Assembly: GCA_015657535.1 (NCBI GenBank)
Contig: JADHZB010000712.1
Location: forward strand, 36,831-100,830
Length of the DNA: 64,000 nucleotides
Direction of reading: 5' to 3'
Source of the DNA: Nephromyces sp. MM_2019
Taxonomy: Eukaryota; Apicomplexa; Aconoidasida; Nephromycida
The number at the start of each line of letters is the position of its first letter. Within the stretch, counting starts at the first letter, position 1. This document shows, in pieces, positions 51,701 through 63,386 of this stretch. The translations under genes were made by a program, and so were the position numbers. The notes under the pieces are model-generated. The model did no database searches, was not told where the DNA came from, and saw nothing but the letters and a program-made list of their open reading frames with translations.

Positions 51701-54700
51701 GCTCAGAGAGTGCTTTTGAACTTGGCAAACCACACCTTAGAGTATGGTGACTATGTTTTATGGCAGTTTAGGGGTATGTATATGAACATCTTGCAACATA
51801 TACTTCGTCGTGGTGAGTTAGAGATTGGAACTTGCCTTCCACAGGCTCCTAATGCGGTGAAACATCTTGATTTGGAAAAAGTCTGGTTGGTGTATCAGAT
51901 TCTCAAGTTGATGCAGCTAAAGCCTTTCCACCAGGCAAGCGCTAGAGCTCATGAAGACTTTGCAAAGACGGAGCAAGATTTGAACTCATCATATGGAGGG
52001 CTTAGACAGCTTTCAAGAGATTCCTCATTGAGTCTCAAGAAATCTGCTGCACGTTTCTTCAGCATTCACTCTTGGAGGGCTCTAAGCAAGCAGAAGGAGT
52101 CTTCAAGACGTGTAGGTGAGCAAGATCCGGAGACTTCCTTTGCAGAGGATCAGCCTAACGCCTTAAATTATGAAGATAAAAAGGAGATATACCGTTTACA
52201 GTCTTCAGAAAGTGATGTTTCTGATACTGATTTCTCAATGTCGAGAATGGGAGCTGAAGATACAGCTCCTTTCTTAAAGGGTTCAGGGATGTCACGCAAA
52301 GTGCTGAATCCAGCAGGAAAAAATGCGTACGAGGAGTATTCGCACATGATGAAGGGCGTTGCTCCTGTGATTTCTTCGTCTTATGATTTTTCCGTAACAC
52401 GGAATGAGTCTCTAACATCAACCTCTTCTCGGTCCGGAAAAAGTGGAAAAACAGGGCCTTCTCAGCTAGAGAATGATAGAGAGTTCTCTTCAACCCAATC
52501 TGATGATTTCAGCTATGTGCTTGGATCAACTAGAAGCAAACACCCTACTCAAGCTGCTCCTGATGATGTTCTCAAAGACCCAAACGTCCTAGTGAGTGAT
52601 ACGGCAGCCCACTGGCAACCAACTCCGCTGATTTCTAGCGATTCTCAAGGCGCTATGAAAGCGGCAACCTCTCAAGAAACTCTTCTAAAACCAACTAGCG
52701 AGCAGATCATGATCAAAAAAAAGACAAAAAAGGGAGCCCCATTCAAAGGAGTAACGTTGGGGTGTCCGGAGAAGGTTAACCCCCTAGGCATAGGCCTGCC
52801 TAACACGCCTCAACTTTCGCGTGTACGAGGTAGTAAAAACCCTGCTAAACCGGAAATTTCTGAAGTGCTTTTCCGATTCTATGAAAAAGAGTTGAGGATG
52901 CTACTCGGGAAGAAGGAGCATGATGTCTTGCTGAACTCCGCAATGAGGGTGGAGCCATTTGCCAAGTCGCAGAGTGAGAAGCTCAGTGCAGAGCGCCCAG
53001 GGAGTGCAGCTGGCTATGGAGACATCCTCAACTCCTTGGCGCCTTTACGGCAGAATAGTAAGTTGCTGCAGTCAAATAAGCAGCAGAGCATGGCAAATCA
53101 GCAGCTGCAGCCGATGGAAAAGAGTAGATCCACATCTCAGAGGTGCAACTCACCAGCCAGCAGTCAAATGCTGCATGAAGAGATCTCACTCAGTCTGAGC
53201 TCTCTGAAAAAGCAGGGGAAAGAGGTAGGGAAAGGAGCGGCTCCTGTTTCATCAGAAGAAGGTGGGTTTTCTCACGAAATATCCCCCAGTAGTTTGAATA
53301 GCGGAAACATCGTTATAGAAGGTATTGCTCCTGCTAATAGTATTAATGTGCTCGTTCTGCCTGCTGAAGAGGAGGCTCGAATTAGTGCGAAGAACAGCGT
53401 TCTGCAGGCTTCTTCTGGAAGAATACCTGCAGCTGGAAGCATCAATGATGCTATTAGCGATTTTAGAGTTGAAGATGAACGGAGTGGGATCGAAGCAAAA
53501 TCTGTCATTTCAGCTGATTTAAACGTGAAAACAGCGGTTTCTAAGAATGTCTCTCCGATTACGTCAACCTTTGGGATTAATGAGGTGGTTGTACCTGCGA
53601 GTAATGGTGAGTATGCGTAAAGCTGAGCTTTTTTGGTCCACTTGATGGGTTTTGTTCGGATAATAAGTATGAGGTGCAATCAAAACTTTCAAGTGTGAGT
53701 ATTGTGCTCATGATTTTTTTTCTTATTCTGTTTTTAACTCAGCCAATGTTGTGGAAAATCGCAAGAATCATGATGTTCCAGAAGCTGCTTCTGAAAGTCG
53801 TAAGCTTCAAGGCACCGGCGAGTATGAGGGAGCCTCTGATCTCCTAGGTATTAAACCGTCCTATTTGACTTCTACAAAGCCACTGAAGCTTCCTGAAGAT
53901 TCAGTGAATGCCTCAAAATGCGATGGTGCTATGCCCTTCAATGAGCTGCAGATTGCAAGTGTCAGCAAGGCAGCTTTGCCTGCTTTTGACGAAAATCCTG
54001 TTGCTTCTTGGATGAATATTCCCCCAAAAGAGCCAAAAATGATTGAAAATGGGAAATCACCGATGAAGATTCACCCCACAGCTGCTGCTAACGGAGCTAA
54101 TCGTAACTTACTGGAGAAGATTCCGGCTTCTTCCTCCTCCTTTATCGAAGATTCTAGGAGTTGCGAGGCTGCTAGGAGCAGGCTGGAAGCTCTGCTTGTC
54201 TTTGTATTAAACCTCTCGGAGCATGAGAGAAATGCAATCATAATGTTTCACAAGAGGATGAATCTTTGCAAGCAATTTTTTCTTTTGATGCATAGAATGC
54301 TCTTCTATTCGCTCAATAAAGTATGCAGCGATACTGTGCTGGAAGGCCAGAAGAAGTATATTTCGATCTTTCTTTCCATCGCCTACTTTCGACTCCCAGT
54401 CTTCCGAGAAGAGCTGCTCAACTGCCTTCTTCTTGCCGAGGAAATGTCTCAGCCTATAGATGAATGGCGTGGTTCAGAGTATGATTTGGAGGATCCAATG
54501 CCTAATATAACGCGAAATTGGCATCAAATTGATTATTCTGATCTTCAAGTAGCTTTTGATTGGACTGCATTTCATCGTTCGCTAAGGAGCTACTTTGGAG
54601 AAGAAATTCTTCATCAAGGACTCAAGGGTGTGAATGATAAGAATCAAGTCCCAATCGCTTGGAAATCTCGTCTTCAAAGCAGAGGTCCACTCTTTTTTTC

Positions 54701-57700
54701 TCTTCTAGAGCATTGGAGCCGTCACATTTACCACACCTTACCCAGGAGCAATAGCATACGCTGGCGATATCTTCCTGGCTACGCGATTTTGCTAAAGGCT
54801 TTTTTGCTAGAGATGAAGAAGAGGGATATAACAAAGTATCCTGACTCTCTCTTAAATTGCAGTAGTTCATTGCTAGCGAATGAGAGGTTGCTTTCAGTAT
54901 TCATAAAGGTTGTCTTCCTTAGAACAAGTGTGCACAAGACTTCCTCTGTGTTTGCTGCTCTAAACTATGTAGATTATTGGATTCAGGTGCTCAAAGTTCG
55001 TGGTCAACCAGTTGCTCCAAACTTCGACTTCAACTTCTTGAAGAAAGGCTTAGAAATTGTCTTAAGGTCTGAAATTTGTTTAAACGTTGCGAAAGGAATT
55101 TGGTTTGTATACAAGAACCTCTTCTTCTTCCAAAAAGAAAAGCTGCGTGTGATTCTCATCAATGTGATGATGAACAAGAATATGTTCATCAAGTGCTTCC
55201 TTAGCTGGAGTTATCTAGCTAGAAAGTGCTACATCTGGTTCATTCTATATCGTGTGTGTGAAGGTGCCAGACTTGCTCTGAATAAGATTAAGGATTTTCA
55301 TTGCGAATTGGTTGGGCCCTTTAACGATGCGCAGTTTTCTTCACGTTACGCTTCTTCCTCTTCTACATTACGACGAGGGGTTAATGCTTCTGGCCAGTTC
55401 TTCCCAACTCACTCAGATATTGAGGCATGCTTGTCTGAATCAGAGGGCAACTACCTTCCTAATGCCTCTCCCAAGCGTATTAGCGATAAGAATGAAGGAA
55501 AATTTGCTGAAGGGCTAGTTGCGGGTAGGCGACAGCCTATTCATTTGCCGGTAGCATTTCGTGCTGCTAGCAACGGCAATGATTTTGGGGAAAAAAATGG
55601 CTCCTTTGAGTTAGGAGGAATCTATGGCGACTCTACACTTTCCTCTTTTGAAAGGGATCGCGTGCATAATGGGCAGAGTCAGCTTTCGTCTTACGTGGGT
55701 GGGAGAGGGAATAATACAGCAGCATCTTCGTACTCTTCTCGCGCACGTGTTTTTGGGCTCCAGAACTCATTTTCTCCTGGGAATTTGACTTCTGATAATC
55801 CTATCGGCAATGAAAACTTTTTATCGTCTAGGCAGAATATGAAGATGTCCCCTGTATTCCAAGAAACTAGCGAGTCTTTGCGTGGCGGAAATGCTTCTTC
55901 ACAAACCTCTCATGGTTATACTACGCCGCAGAAAAGCTCATCGGTTGAATCATCAAATGGAACTAATGATGCTACCCGTATGGAGGCATATTCAGCTAAT
56001 AAATCCGCAATTTCTCAGCTTTTAAACGTTTTTGTGGAGCGTAAAGACAGCGAGAGCTCTGGAAGATCCTACGATGTATCCTCTTCTCGCTTTTTCTCAG
56101 GGGATAGTTCAATACCTACTGGAAACATGGGAATCGACAAACGAAATGTACCGTTTATTGGAGAGGATCATTCTTCAATCAAAAGCATGATTTTTGTTCC
56201 TCCTGGGAGTAGTGTCAGCGAATCTGTTGGTAGTTTCAATAACAATCGCGGTGCGCTTACTTATGGGAAAGCTCATGATGCTTACAGTGTAGCTATAAAT
56301 AGCTTTAAAGGAGGGGATGGAGCTGATCCGTCCATACTAGCGGCTAGCGAGCTTGAGTCTAGCAGGAGGGGGAAATATCACTCGTCAAGAGCAAAATTGA
56401 GAGTACTCCCTTCTGATTTGCCTACATTATCCTTTGATGAACGAGTCTTTCTTCGTGCATATCATCAGTTGGTGGGATACCTTCGGCAGCTTGGTATTCC
56501 CCCTTTATTTTCCTTTGAGGTTCTACATCCGCAGCTCATCCCGGAGCTTATTAGCAGAAGTAGTAGTACGAGCAGCAAGTATGTAAGTAGCCATAGCGCA
56601 GGCAGAGATCGTATTAGCTCCTACTCTCGTCCCCCTGGTGTTTCAAGCCTTCCCAAAGGTTCGAACTATAATAGGTTTGATTCAGCAAACCTTTTATCCG
56701 GCAAGAGCCCTGTGGGGGGTGAATTTGATCCTAGTAATCAGCAGCAGCGAAGCTACCACCAATTATTGCAGCAAGGAGTTCTCCCTGGCTTTTGGTCAGC
56801 CATGCCTGCTAGCGTTGATGAAGCTTTACAAGCTGCAACAGGTGGTGACGACACGCAACATTCGGTGAACGGCATTGAAAAACCTTTTTATTACTCTGGC
56901 AGAGCCTTAAAAAATCACCCAAATAAGAGAATTAACAGTGCGTTACTCCTACCAGCTGCCTCAGGCCTGCATGACAGTAACTCCTCCTCAACGAAGCATC
57001 CAAGAGATGCTAATGATGAAGCTACGGAGAAGTTCCAAGCTTCACTGAGCAAAAACATGAGTTTTTTGAGCGGATCAAGGGATAGTATACTATCGTCAAT
57101 ATCTGAGTACCCTCCTTCTAAGCGGTCCAGTGTTTCACCCTCGGGAAGATTCTCGGAGACTTATAAGCGGTATAATATAGTTGGAGGGGGGGGTGAGTCG
57201 GTGGGTGGAATCACCAGTGAGGGGCAAGATTCTGCTTGCTTCGAACCTGTAGCGACTACTTCTTCACCCTTTCAGGCTAATCTTTCAGCTTCAGAACAGG
57301 GAAAAATGTCACGCATTCATGCAAACTCCTTACAGAGTAGTCCAGTAGTTAGTCAAGATTTAGCTGGACCCGCTTTTAGAGGGGGTTCTGACTTCAATAT
57401 GCTTCCCTCTCTCTATAATATATCCCCTTTGGTGTATGGTAAGGCGAGAAATTCTCGAAAATTAAGGTCTAAGCGATGGTCTGGGGGTTGGGTAAGAGAT
57501 AAAGACCCTTTGCCTAGAAGTGAGCTTGGTAGCAAAGCTTTTACGGCTGACATAATCTGTGAGCCTTACCCTTCTAATGGAAGACTATGGAGTGGTAAAG
57601 TATCTGAGGAGACTTACACACACAAACAAGGATCTATGTCGACTTTTTTTCGTTCTTCTCCCGGTTTAGAGGAGAGCAAGTCGAATGTCTCAGAAGCGAC

Positions 57701-60239
57701 TGCTTCCAATGAGAGATCTTCTAAATGGCATTTCGGTACTTTTCTGTTTAAAAGGCGCGCAATGAGTGAGGAGTTGCGAAGTGAAACCGCTTCAGGGCCT
57801 CCTTTGGAAGGAAGTTACTCTGTTGTTGATAACATTAGTCAAGAGAAGGAAGCGCTGCATAGAAGCGTAAATACTAATGGTGGCAATAAATACTCCCAAG
57901 AACACCCACACTATGATGGCTTAGGTGCTGGTTTTTATGATTCTGTCAAGCCAGAATCTGCCATGAAAACAGATCATGAAGGTTTATCTCATGGGCTAGC
58001 TCACGTTGGGTGCTATAATTCAAAAACTGCCAACGTTGGGAGTCATCGCAAACATGGAAGGTTAACTCACTTTGCTTTAAGGAGGTGGGATATCTTCAAG
58101 AGGGACGACTCTAACCCTGTTAACACATCAGACAAGAAGGACGACTCTAACCCTGTTAACACGCCAGACAAGAAAGGAGAGCTTAACCCTCTTCTCACAG
58201 CAGAATCAGGCAGCAATTTCAGGAACCCGCGGGGGAGTCGAAACGGTGAAATTGAGACTACAAATGTGAATTTAGATCTTGCTGACTCTTTAGACCGCGA
58301 ATACGGCTCCAACGCACGCACACCAGCAACCTTCGGTTCGCTTCCCACTGGTAGTACAACTGGTTTCCTAGGTGCTCCTAGAGTAGATAGCAGTGACACT
58401 AGGGAGATTGAGTCGATTTCAATCTCTGACACAGGTGAAGAAGAACCCCCTGCAGCTTCAAAGGTAGGGCAAAGTTTGAGTGGTCAAACTTTGCCTTCAT
58501 CTTCAAGGAAGGGGTCTTCAAGTAGCTCTCTAACCTCAAAAAGCCAGCGTGAGCAAAGAGACTCGGCAGTTACTTTTGATGGTATTAAGAATCCTTGGAT
58601 TAATTGTCAGTCACGTAAGACTTTTATAGATGATGTTGAGAGTAGAGTTGATAACTTGAAGGTTTCCCTACAAGATTCTTTAAGAAAATCACTTTTGCAG
58701 TCAGTTCGAGATGATGATATTTCCCTAGTTAAGCAGCTGTTGAAGCAGCATACCATCTATGAAGACCCTTCTGGTAAGCAGTCACGAATTTCCTCAGAAA
58801 ACGCCACGATTCCGAGAAGTGTATTTGGAAGAATTTTAGCTCCGTCGGAAGAATTTCCCGATGGCCTGCCGGCGAATATAGCTAAGGAGGGAGCATCTAA
58901 CCGTACAACTTCTCCTATCCCTAAAAAGGCAGCGAATGAGGTGTACAACACACTAGAAGCTCAAAGCTCACTCTCTCCTCTTGGCGACGATATTGCTATC
59001 TCAGAAAGGGTCTTCGTTGACGATGACCTCATATTCTTAGCTGCCGAAAACCTGAGCAAGGGCATGTTCAAGGCCTTGTTAGATGAATCTAAGGAGGGGA
59101 AGTTTATAGCTAGACATACTAGAGAAATTTTTCATAGGGTAGCGAACTGCAGCTTAATCTGCAGCCCCAACTCATATCAATTTACCGAGTTTTTGATCGA
59201 AGAATTAGCGAGCGAAATGACTTCTCACCCTGGCGAAGCCCTGAAAAAGTGTTTGCAGTCTGCTTGTGCTTTTTCAAAGCACCCAAAAGTGGAGCGGGTC
59301 TTTATGGAGCAGGTTGTACGTGTGTTCTTATCAAAGATCCATAGCGACGAGCTGCTCAAAATCCTTGAAATCGAATATTTTCCTTTAAGTGCTACTTCGG
59401 TAGACATGGAAACATTTGTTCGTAACCTTCTAGTACGATATTCTTCGCACACACACACGGTTCGTGGGGTTCATGACGAAGAGCTGCATGAAAAGTTGCA
59501 GGATACCCCATATTTGGGGCCCTCAACGCCACGTTTGAAGCTTGGAGAACTAGTTACTGAAGTTGAAGCTCAATCTTCACCCCATTCTAAAGTTTTTGCG
59601 TTTCCTTCTAAGTTGGAGTACCACAATGAGAATGGAGGGGGGGCTCAACGGTGCAGCAATATGAGGGTTTATGAAGATATACGAGAAGGAAATGCAGCTT
59701 CCCTGGTAAATGCAGCATCTCCCAATGCATTCCCAGTGGTGGCAGGTCATCAGTCGGAAGCAGAGCTTCGCGATAATAATGCGATTTTCAAGAGGCAGAG
59801 CAGCCCGTTTCAAAGGTTGATTCCTCCCGATACAACGATCCAGGGAAGAACTAAAACACCGTGTTATCCAGATGTAGGAACTGATGAAATTACTATTGGC
59901 GGTTCTACTAGTAGTTCACCCTTAAGGACTCCAGTCCCCTACCCTCCATTTCCAGCTTCAACATCTACAAAGTCTTCATTACAAGAAGCAACTTTTCAAC
60001 ATCTTCCTGGAGTTAGAACTGCAGATTCAGCTTTTATGGAGGATATACACTTTTCTAAGGAGTCGCTGAAGATCCCAGAAGAGAGTGTGATTTATATTCG
60101 GCGAGTGTGTGCAGAGTTCAAAGAAGAGCTCGTGAACTATCGAGATTGGATCCTTTCAGGATCTCGGGAACCTCCAGCTCTGCGCATTCCTGTGTCTCCG
60201 CTTGATTATAATGTGGATGTTCCTTTTGACACTTGGTGA
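45770..60239 (+). CDS. Giant C2-like / DUF1765-like protein, 4,463 aa, three exons
   Basis: Exons 45770-47546, 48489-53606 and 53743-60239 join in phase 1 at both junctions (donors TGTG|GTAGGT and AATG|GTGAGT; acceptors TTTTCCTCAG and TTTAACTCAG) to give exactly 13,392 nt ending in TGA. The ATG has A at -3 and G at +4 and gives MGAAWSRS, an N-myristoylation-type start. Order: Ser/Pro-rich leader; C2-like beta-rich region (~257-470, continuing to ~560); disordered region; conserved-looking globular parts at ~1238-1410 and ~1630-1740; a large helical region (~2443-2815) resembling DUF1765; low complexity; a C-terminal helical block (~3920-4205). DUF1765 proteins of fungi and amoebae have no settled function. 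A membrane-associated scaffold is my inference. Alternative helical families (HID1, ARMH3) cannot be ruled out by eye. Confidence 0.8.
46539..47180 (+). other. C2-like region
   Basis: A beta-strand-rich stretch starts with FNFFVVIFGIKCRNLP, is interrupted by about 90 low-complexity residues, then resumes with YFVIVNWDDYSYYNRTSSVKA, KWPHKFQFQYSV, FLTLSIYEDDDEGGKLVGFTEVDV and ending DIVLLRP. Order and spacing recall C2 or NT-C2 folds (first strand, V-x-W, F-x-F, L-x-x-x-V-x-D equivalent). The acidic EDDDE loop may be a metal-binding equivalent, but canonical Asp positions are not confirmed. Confidence 0.5.
54178..55290 (+). other. Helical domain resembling DUF1765
   Basis: Residues about 2443-2815 are almost entirely helical. 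They include FHKRMNLCKQFFLLMHRMLF, a short variable insert, FIKVVFLRTSVHKTSSVFAA, NYVDYWIQVLK and FIKCFLSWSYLARKCYIWF followed by ILYRV. The last part matches the F-x-L-F-L-H-W-S-x-x-V-R pattern I associate with DUF1765 proteins of fungi and amoebae. The assignment is from memory of the pattern, so moderate. Confidence 0.45.
58098..58170 (+). repeat. In-frame duplication DDSNPVNT-DKK
   Basis: Two nearly identical 36-bp copies encode DDSNPVNTSDKK and DDSNPVNTPDKK, followed by a degenerate third (GELNPLL). They lie in a disordered part of the giant plus-strand protein and keep its frame. Confidence 0.85.
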
Positions 60240-60579
60240 AGACAAAGTGTGATAATAATCATCAGCACCACCATAACAATAATAGTATGAGCTTTAGTAG
60301 TAAAAGTGTTCAATTAAGTCATTGTTTGTGGATCTTCAAAGCTTTTAGTGCAAGGCTCGGTGTTTTAAGGTTTTTAGCTAAACCACCACCTTAGTGAGCA
60401 AAATTGTCTACAACGAGTACGGTGTGCACAATTTTTGGTGTGAGCAAAACATTCTGCACAAGAGGGTGGCGTGAAGTGATGTAGGGCTAGCAGCAAGGTG
60501 TTGCCACATATCACAAAACAGTTGAAAAATTGAGATATTTTGTGGTGGGTGAGATTCAAAACTCAATGTTCCGAAGGCT

Positions 60580-60664
60580 GTTGATTGTAGTAGTCTGAAT
60601 GGTGTAGTAGACCCCTCCTCTCCCCTCGGTTGATTGTCATAGTCTGAATGGTGTAGTAGAGCCC
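60580..60664. repeat. Direct duplication, period 49
   Basis: GTTGATTGTAGTAGTCTGAA and its continuation GGTGTAGTAGA are repeated at 60629 with two substitutions. Each copy is followed by a C-rich stretch, the second with ten C in a row. Confidence 0.85.
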
Positions 60665-61383
60665 CCCCCCCAGGCTGTAATTAGTCCAATTTGTTTGTTG
60701 TGTTGGTAAATTGGAAAAATCCGGGTTGGCATGTTCCCTAGTATCTGAGTTTTTGTTGTTTTACTTTTTATAGATTGTGAGCGACTTCGCATATTTTGTT
60801 GGATTCTTTGTCGCTAGAAATGCACACCTTTACATGTTTAATAGTTGGAATGTTTACTTTTTTTCACCGTCATATATGCAGGATTGAAGATACTTTTAAG
60901 GTAAAAAAGTGTTTTTTGTCCAGACGTTTTTGGGGTACATATATGCTAAAAGTGTCGTGTTTCTATATATATGTCTACTAGTGCACTGTGTGTTTCACAT
61001 TGATGCTTTTTGCATTAGCTGCTTTCAGAGTTTGTAAACTTACATGCTTCGCTGTTTGGTCTTTTTCAAATGAGATGTATTTAGGTGTGTCGTATATACT
61101 TTTTAAGACGTAAAAGTGCAGTCTCTAGCTCACAGTTTCAAAGAAGCTTAGATACCTCTTGCTCTTTCTAATGGTAGCAGTACTACAGCAATTTCTAACA
61201 GCTACCACCTTGGGCTTCAGTGGTTTTATTGGGAAAGGGATTAAAGAATTAACCTGTGGCCATCATTGTGTCGGGACCGTCATGAAGGAGGCTAGCCTTT
61301 TTGAATTTGGAAGATCCTGTTATTTTGATAGGATTCATTAATCCATTTCACTGTTGATTTGGGTGCTTCAGTGGTCTGCTGGT

Positions 61384-61505
61384 GTGTTGGATGGTGTGTG
61401 GGTGTGCGTGTGTGTGGGTGTGTGTTGGTGTGTACGTGTGTGTGGGTGTATATTTGCGTGTGTGCGTGTTTGTGTGTATATATTGGCGTGTGTATGTGTG
61501 TGCAT
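61384..61505 (+). repeat. TG-rich microsatellite
   Basis: About 120 bases of degenerate TGTGTG/TGGGTG/TGCGTG. Cys/Val-rich frames on the plus strand and His/Thr-rich frames on the minus strand are by-products. Confidence 0.85.
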
Positions 61506-61716
61506 CTACCTGCGTACCATTGTATCTGAAAAAAAACATGGGTCTTCATGTGCTGAAAGCCACCAGTGGATACCATGGGGAGTTTCCCCTAACTTATTGC
61601 AAACTTTCACTTAAACCTAAAACTAAGCGGTCGAATCTCTCATTTACCATCCAGCGACACGGAAGGCTACTTCCTCTTCTCTTAACCCCATGAAATTCCT
61701 CCTGTTGGGTAGGAAA

Positions 61717-61747
61717 GCCGCACACCAGAGCGGCATCGTTTGATGCC
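61717..61747. other. Overlapping hairpins
   Basis: GCCGC (61717) can pair with GCGGC (61730), and GGCATC-GTTT-GATGCC (61732-61747) forms a perfect 6-bp stem with a 4-base loop. The two structures overlap and are mutually exclusive. The surrounding 150 bases are non-coding and GC-richer. I could not match it to a known RNA. Confidence 0.4.
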
Positions 61748-62465
61748 TTAACCGTATTTGGAGAGATTAAGTCGCTTTTTTACTTTATACGCCTCTTACC
61801 GGAGTAGGCAATTATATAGAAGTATACTCTTGGCTTGGAGAAGCTGATTCTTTCTCCTTTTCCCACATTTTTTGCACACACAATATATTTTTTATGAATC
61901 GTAAATGAGCATCTTAGCATACGAATGAGATGGCGATCTCTTCATTACAATTTTGACAATTTCTGGAGCAAACAGAAATCATGTGCAAATAGGCCCATTT
62001 TGGATGCCATTTTCTTTCCCGCGTGTGTGCTGCCAAACGTAGCTCTTGGCTGATTCAACAGTGGGATAGAACCAGATTTGGATGCTGCGATAGTTGCATT
62101 TTCCACGTTAAAGCTGGCGGATCGTTGTGACTATCGTACCAAATTTGCATTGAAAAACAGAGATTTGCCTCATTTAGCGGCTATTTTTTGTGCTTGAAAG
62201 AGCTTTTGTATGACGCTTTTGGGGTATAACACACAGTAAATGGCTGAATAAAAAGCTTCCACAGAAAATGTCAAACTGCTAAAGTGAGATGAAACGAAGT
62301 TCTGGGGGTGTCTCTGAGCTAAAAATTGACAGAGAAAAACAGCTTTAGCTTTCGCAGTTGGGAAGGCTTTTCCCAATTTTGGGGGCAAAAACTGAGAGGA
62401 TAATTTTTTTGAGTGAGTTTGCTACTACACACAAGAGAGCTTAGCTTCGCAGGGGGGACACACAA

Positions 62466-62509
62466 ATCACTCTAGGAAGATTCAAAAACAGATCACTCTA
62501 GGAAGATTC
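62466..62509. repeat. 18-bp direct repeat, period 26
   Basis: ATCACTCTAGGAAGATTC occurs at 62466 and 62492, with a truncated third copy (AATCACTCT) about 29 bases further on. Confidence 0.85.
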
Positions 62510-62597
62510 GCGCACACATGAATCACTCTCATCCCAGCCGAAAGCCTACCTACTTAAGCTCCCATTAAGCATTTTCAACCCAAAAAGTCTCTCGCCA

Positions 62598-63386
62598 ATG
62601 TTAACCCAAACACACCAAGGGATAAGTTATCATCAAAGGCTTTTTCTCAGCTATCTGAAGAAGTTACTAGCTGCACAACTTTTGCTTTCAGAACTTCAGG
62701 CTAGAAACTTTCCCAGCGAAGAAATCTTTGGTTTCTAGTTTCCTTGTTAAAATCTTCTCGGAAGGTAAGAAGCTTCACTTCCGGTATTTTTTCTCTTCTC
62801 AAACATATAGACCTCAAAGATTCAAATTTACTTTATTTTATGCAGAAAATTGATGCATCACATTCATCGAATATCAAACACACGAGCGAATTAATAAAAA
62901 AAGACTTTAACATGATGAATTTACTAGAAATTCTAGGCATCTTCGCGATTATGATTTTAATGAGGAATTTGCATTGGATGATGGTCATTCTGATGATCCT
63001 GAAAAAGAAAAGAGAGCATCTTCTAAATGAATTGATTTCAGAGGGTTTTTATCGTAAGCAAAGAGCTCTAGCATTTCAGTTTTGTAAAAATTTCCTGCTT
63101 ATCAGCTGGATAGGTAAAATAAGAGGGAGGAGGGGCTTTAACAAGCTTCTTACAGAGTAGATGAATTGATGAGTAACCTTCAATGTCTACACTTTTACTT
63201 TGCATAGTATTATTCCTATGAAATTGACTGGTGTTTTTCCTCACATTCTCATGGAATTTACAGCTTTGGTGAAGTGGTACTTGTGGGTACAATCTTTGCT
63301 CCAAGACTTCGTTTAAATGGGACAACAAATTTCCTTCTTAGGAGAGTGAGTTTTTGTGAAGAATTTGCTTCCAGAATCTCATCTGA
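62598..63386 (+). CDS. Tentative short-intron gene (unrecognised)
   Basis: An ATG at 62598 opens a 44-codon frame with an amphipathic stretch (LSYLKKLLAAQLLLSELQAR) that can join in phase 1, at a weak GTTTCT donor, to a frame starting at 62811 (LKDSNLLYFMQKIDASHSSN and onward). Near the end, 63191-63230 has a YYSYEIDC reading that joins in phase 2, over a 33-nt intron, to 63264-63345 (FGEVVLVGTIFAPRLRLNGT followed by TNFLLRR). That exon has a GTGAGT donor and a 29-nt intron to a terminal AAT CTC ATC TGA (stop 63384-63386). The middle, 62930-63190, is unresolved: two frames compete and I could not link them. No family recognised. Confidence 0.33.

Larger units (their letters stand above)
60240..62597. 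other. Intergenic interval with repeats
   Basis: Downstream of the giant plus-strand gene. It contains a 49-bp-period duplication, a TG-rich microsatellite and a short hairpin block, listed separately. The ORF of about 60 codons at 61159-61341 has no recognisable domain, and frames through the TG repeat are artefacts. No clear AATAAA signal was seen just after the stop. Confidence 0.4.

Noticed and set aside
52155..52493. Minus-strand frames of up to 135 codons under the giant plus-strand gene
   Set aside because: Antisense shadows of a well-supported coding exon.
61500..61620. Resemblance to U1 snRNA (GATACCAT, later TTATTGCA)
   Set aside because: No 5' splice-site-pairing ACTTACCTG at the right place and no Sm site in the expected position.
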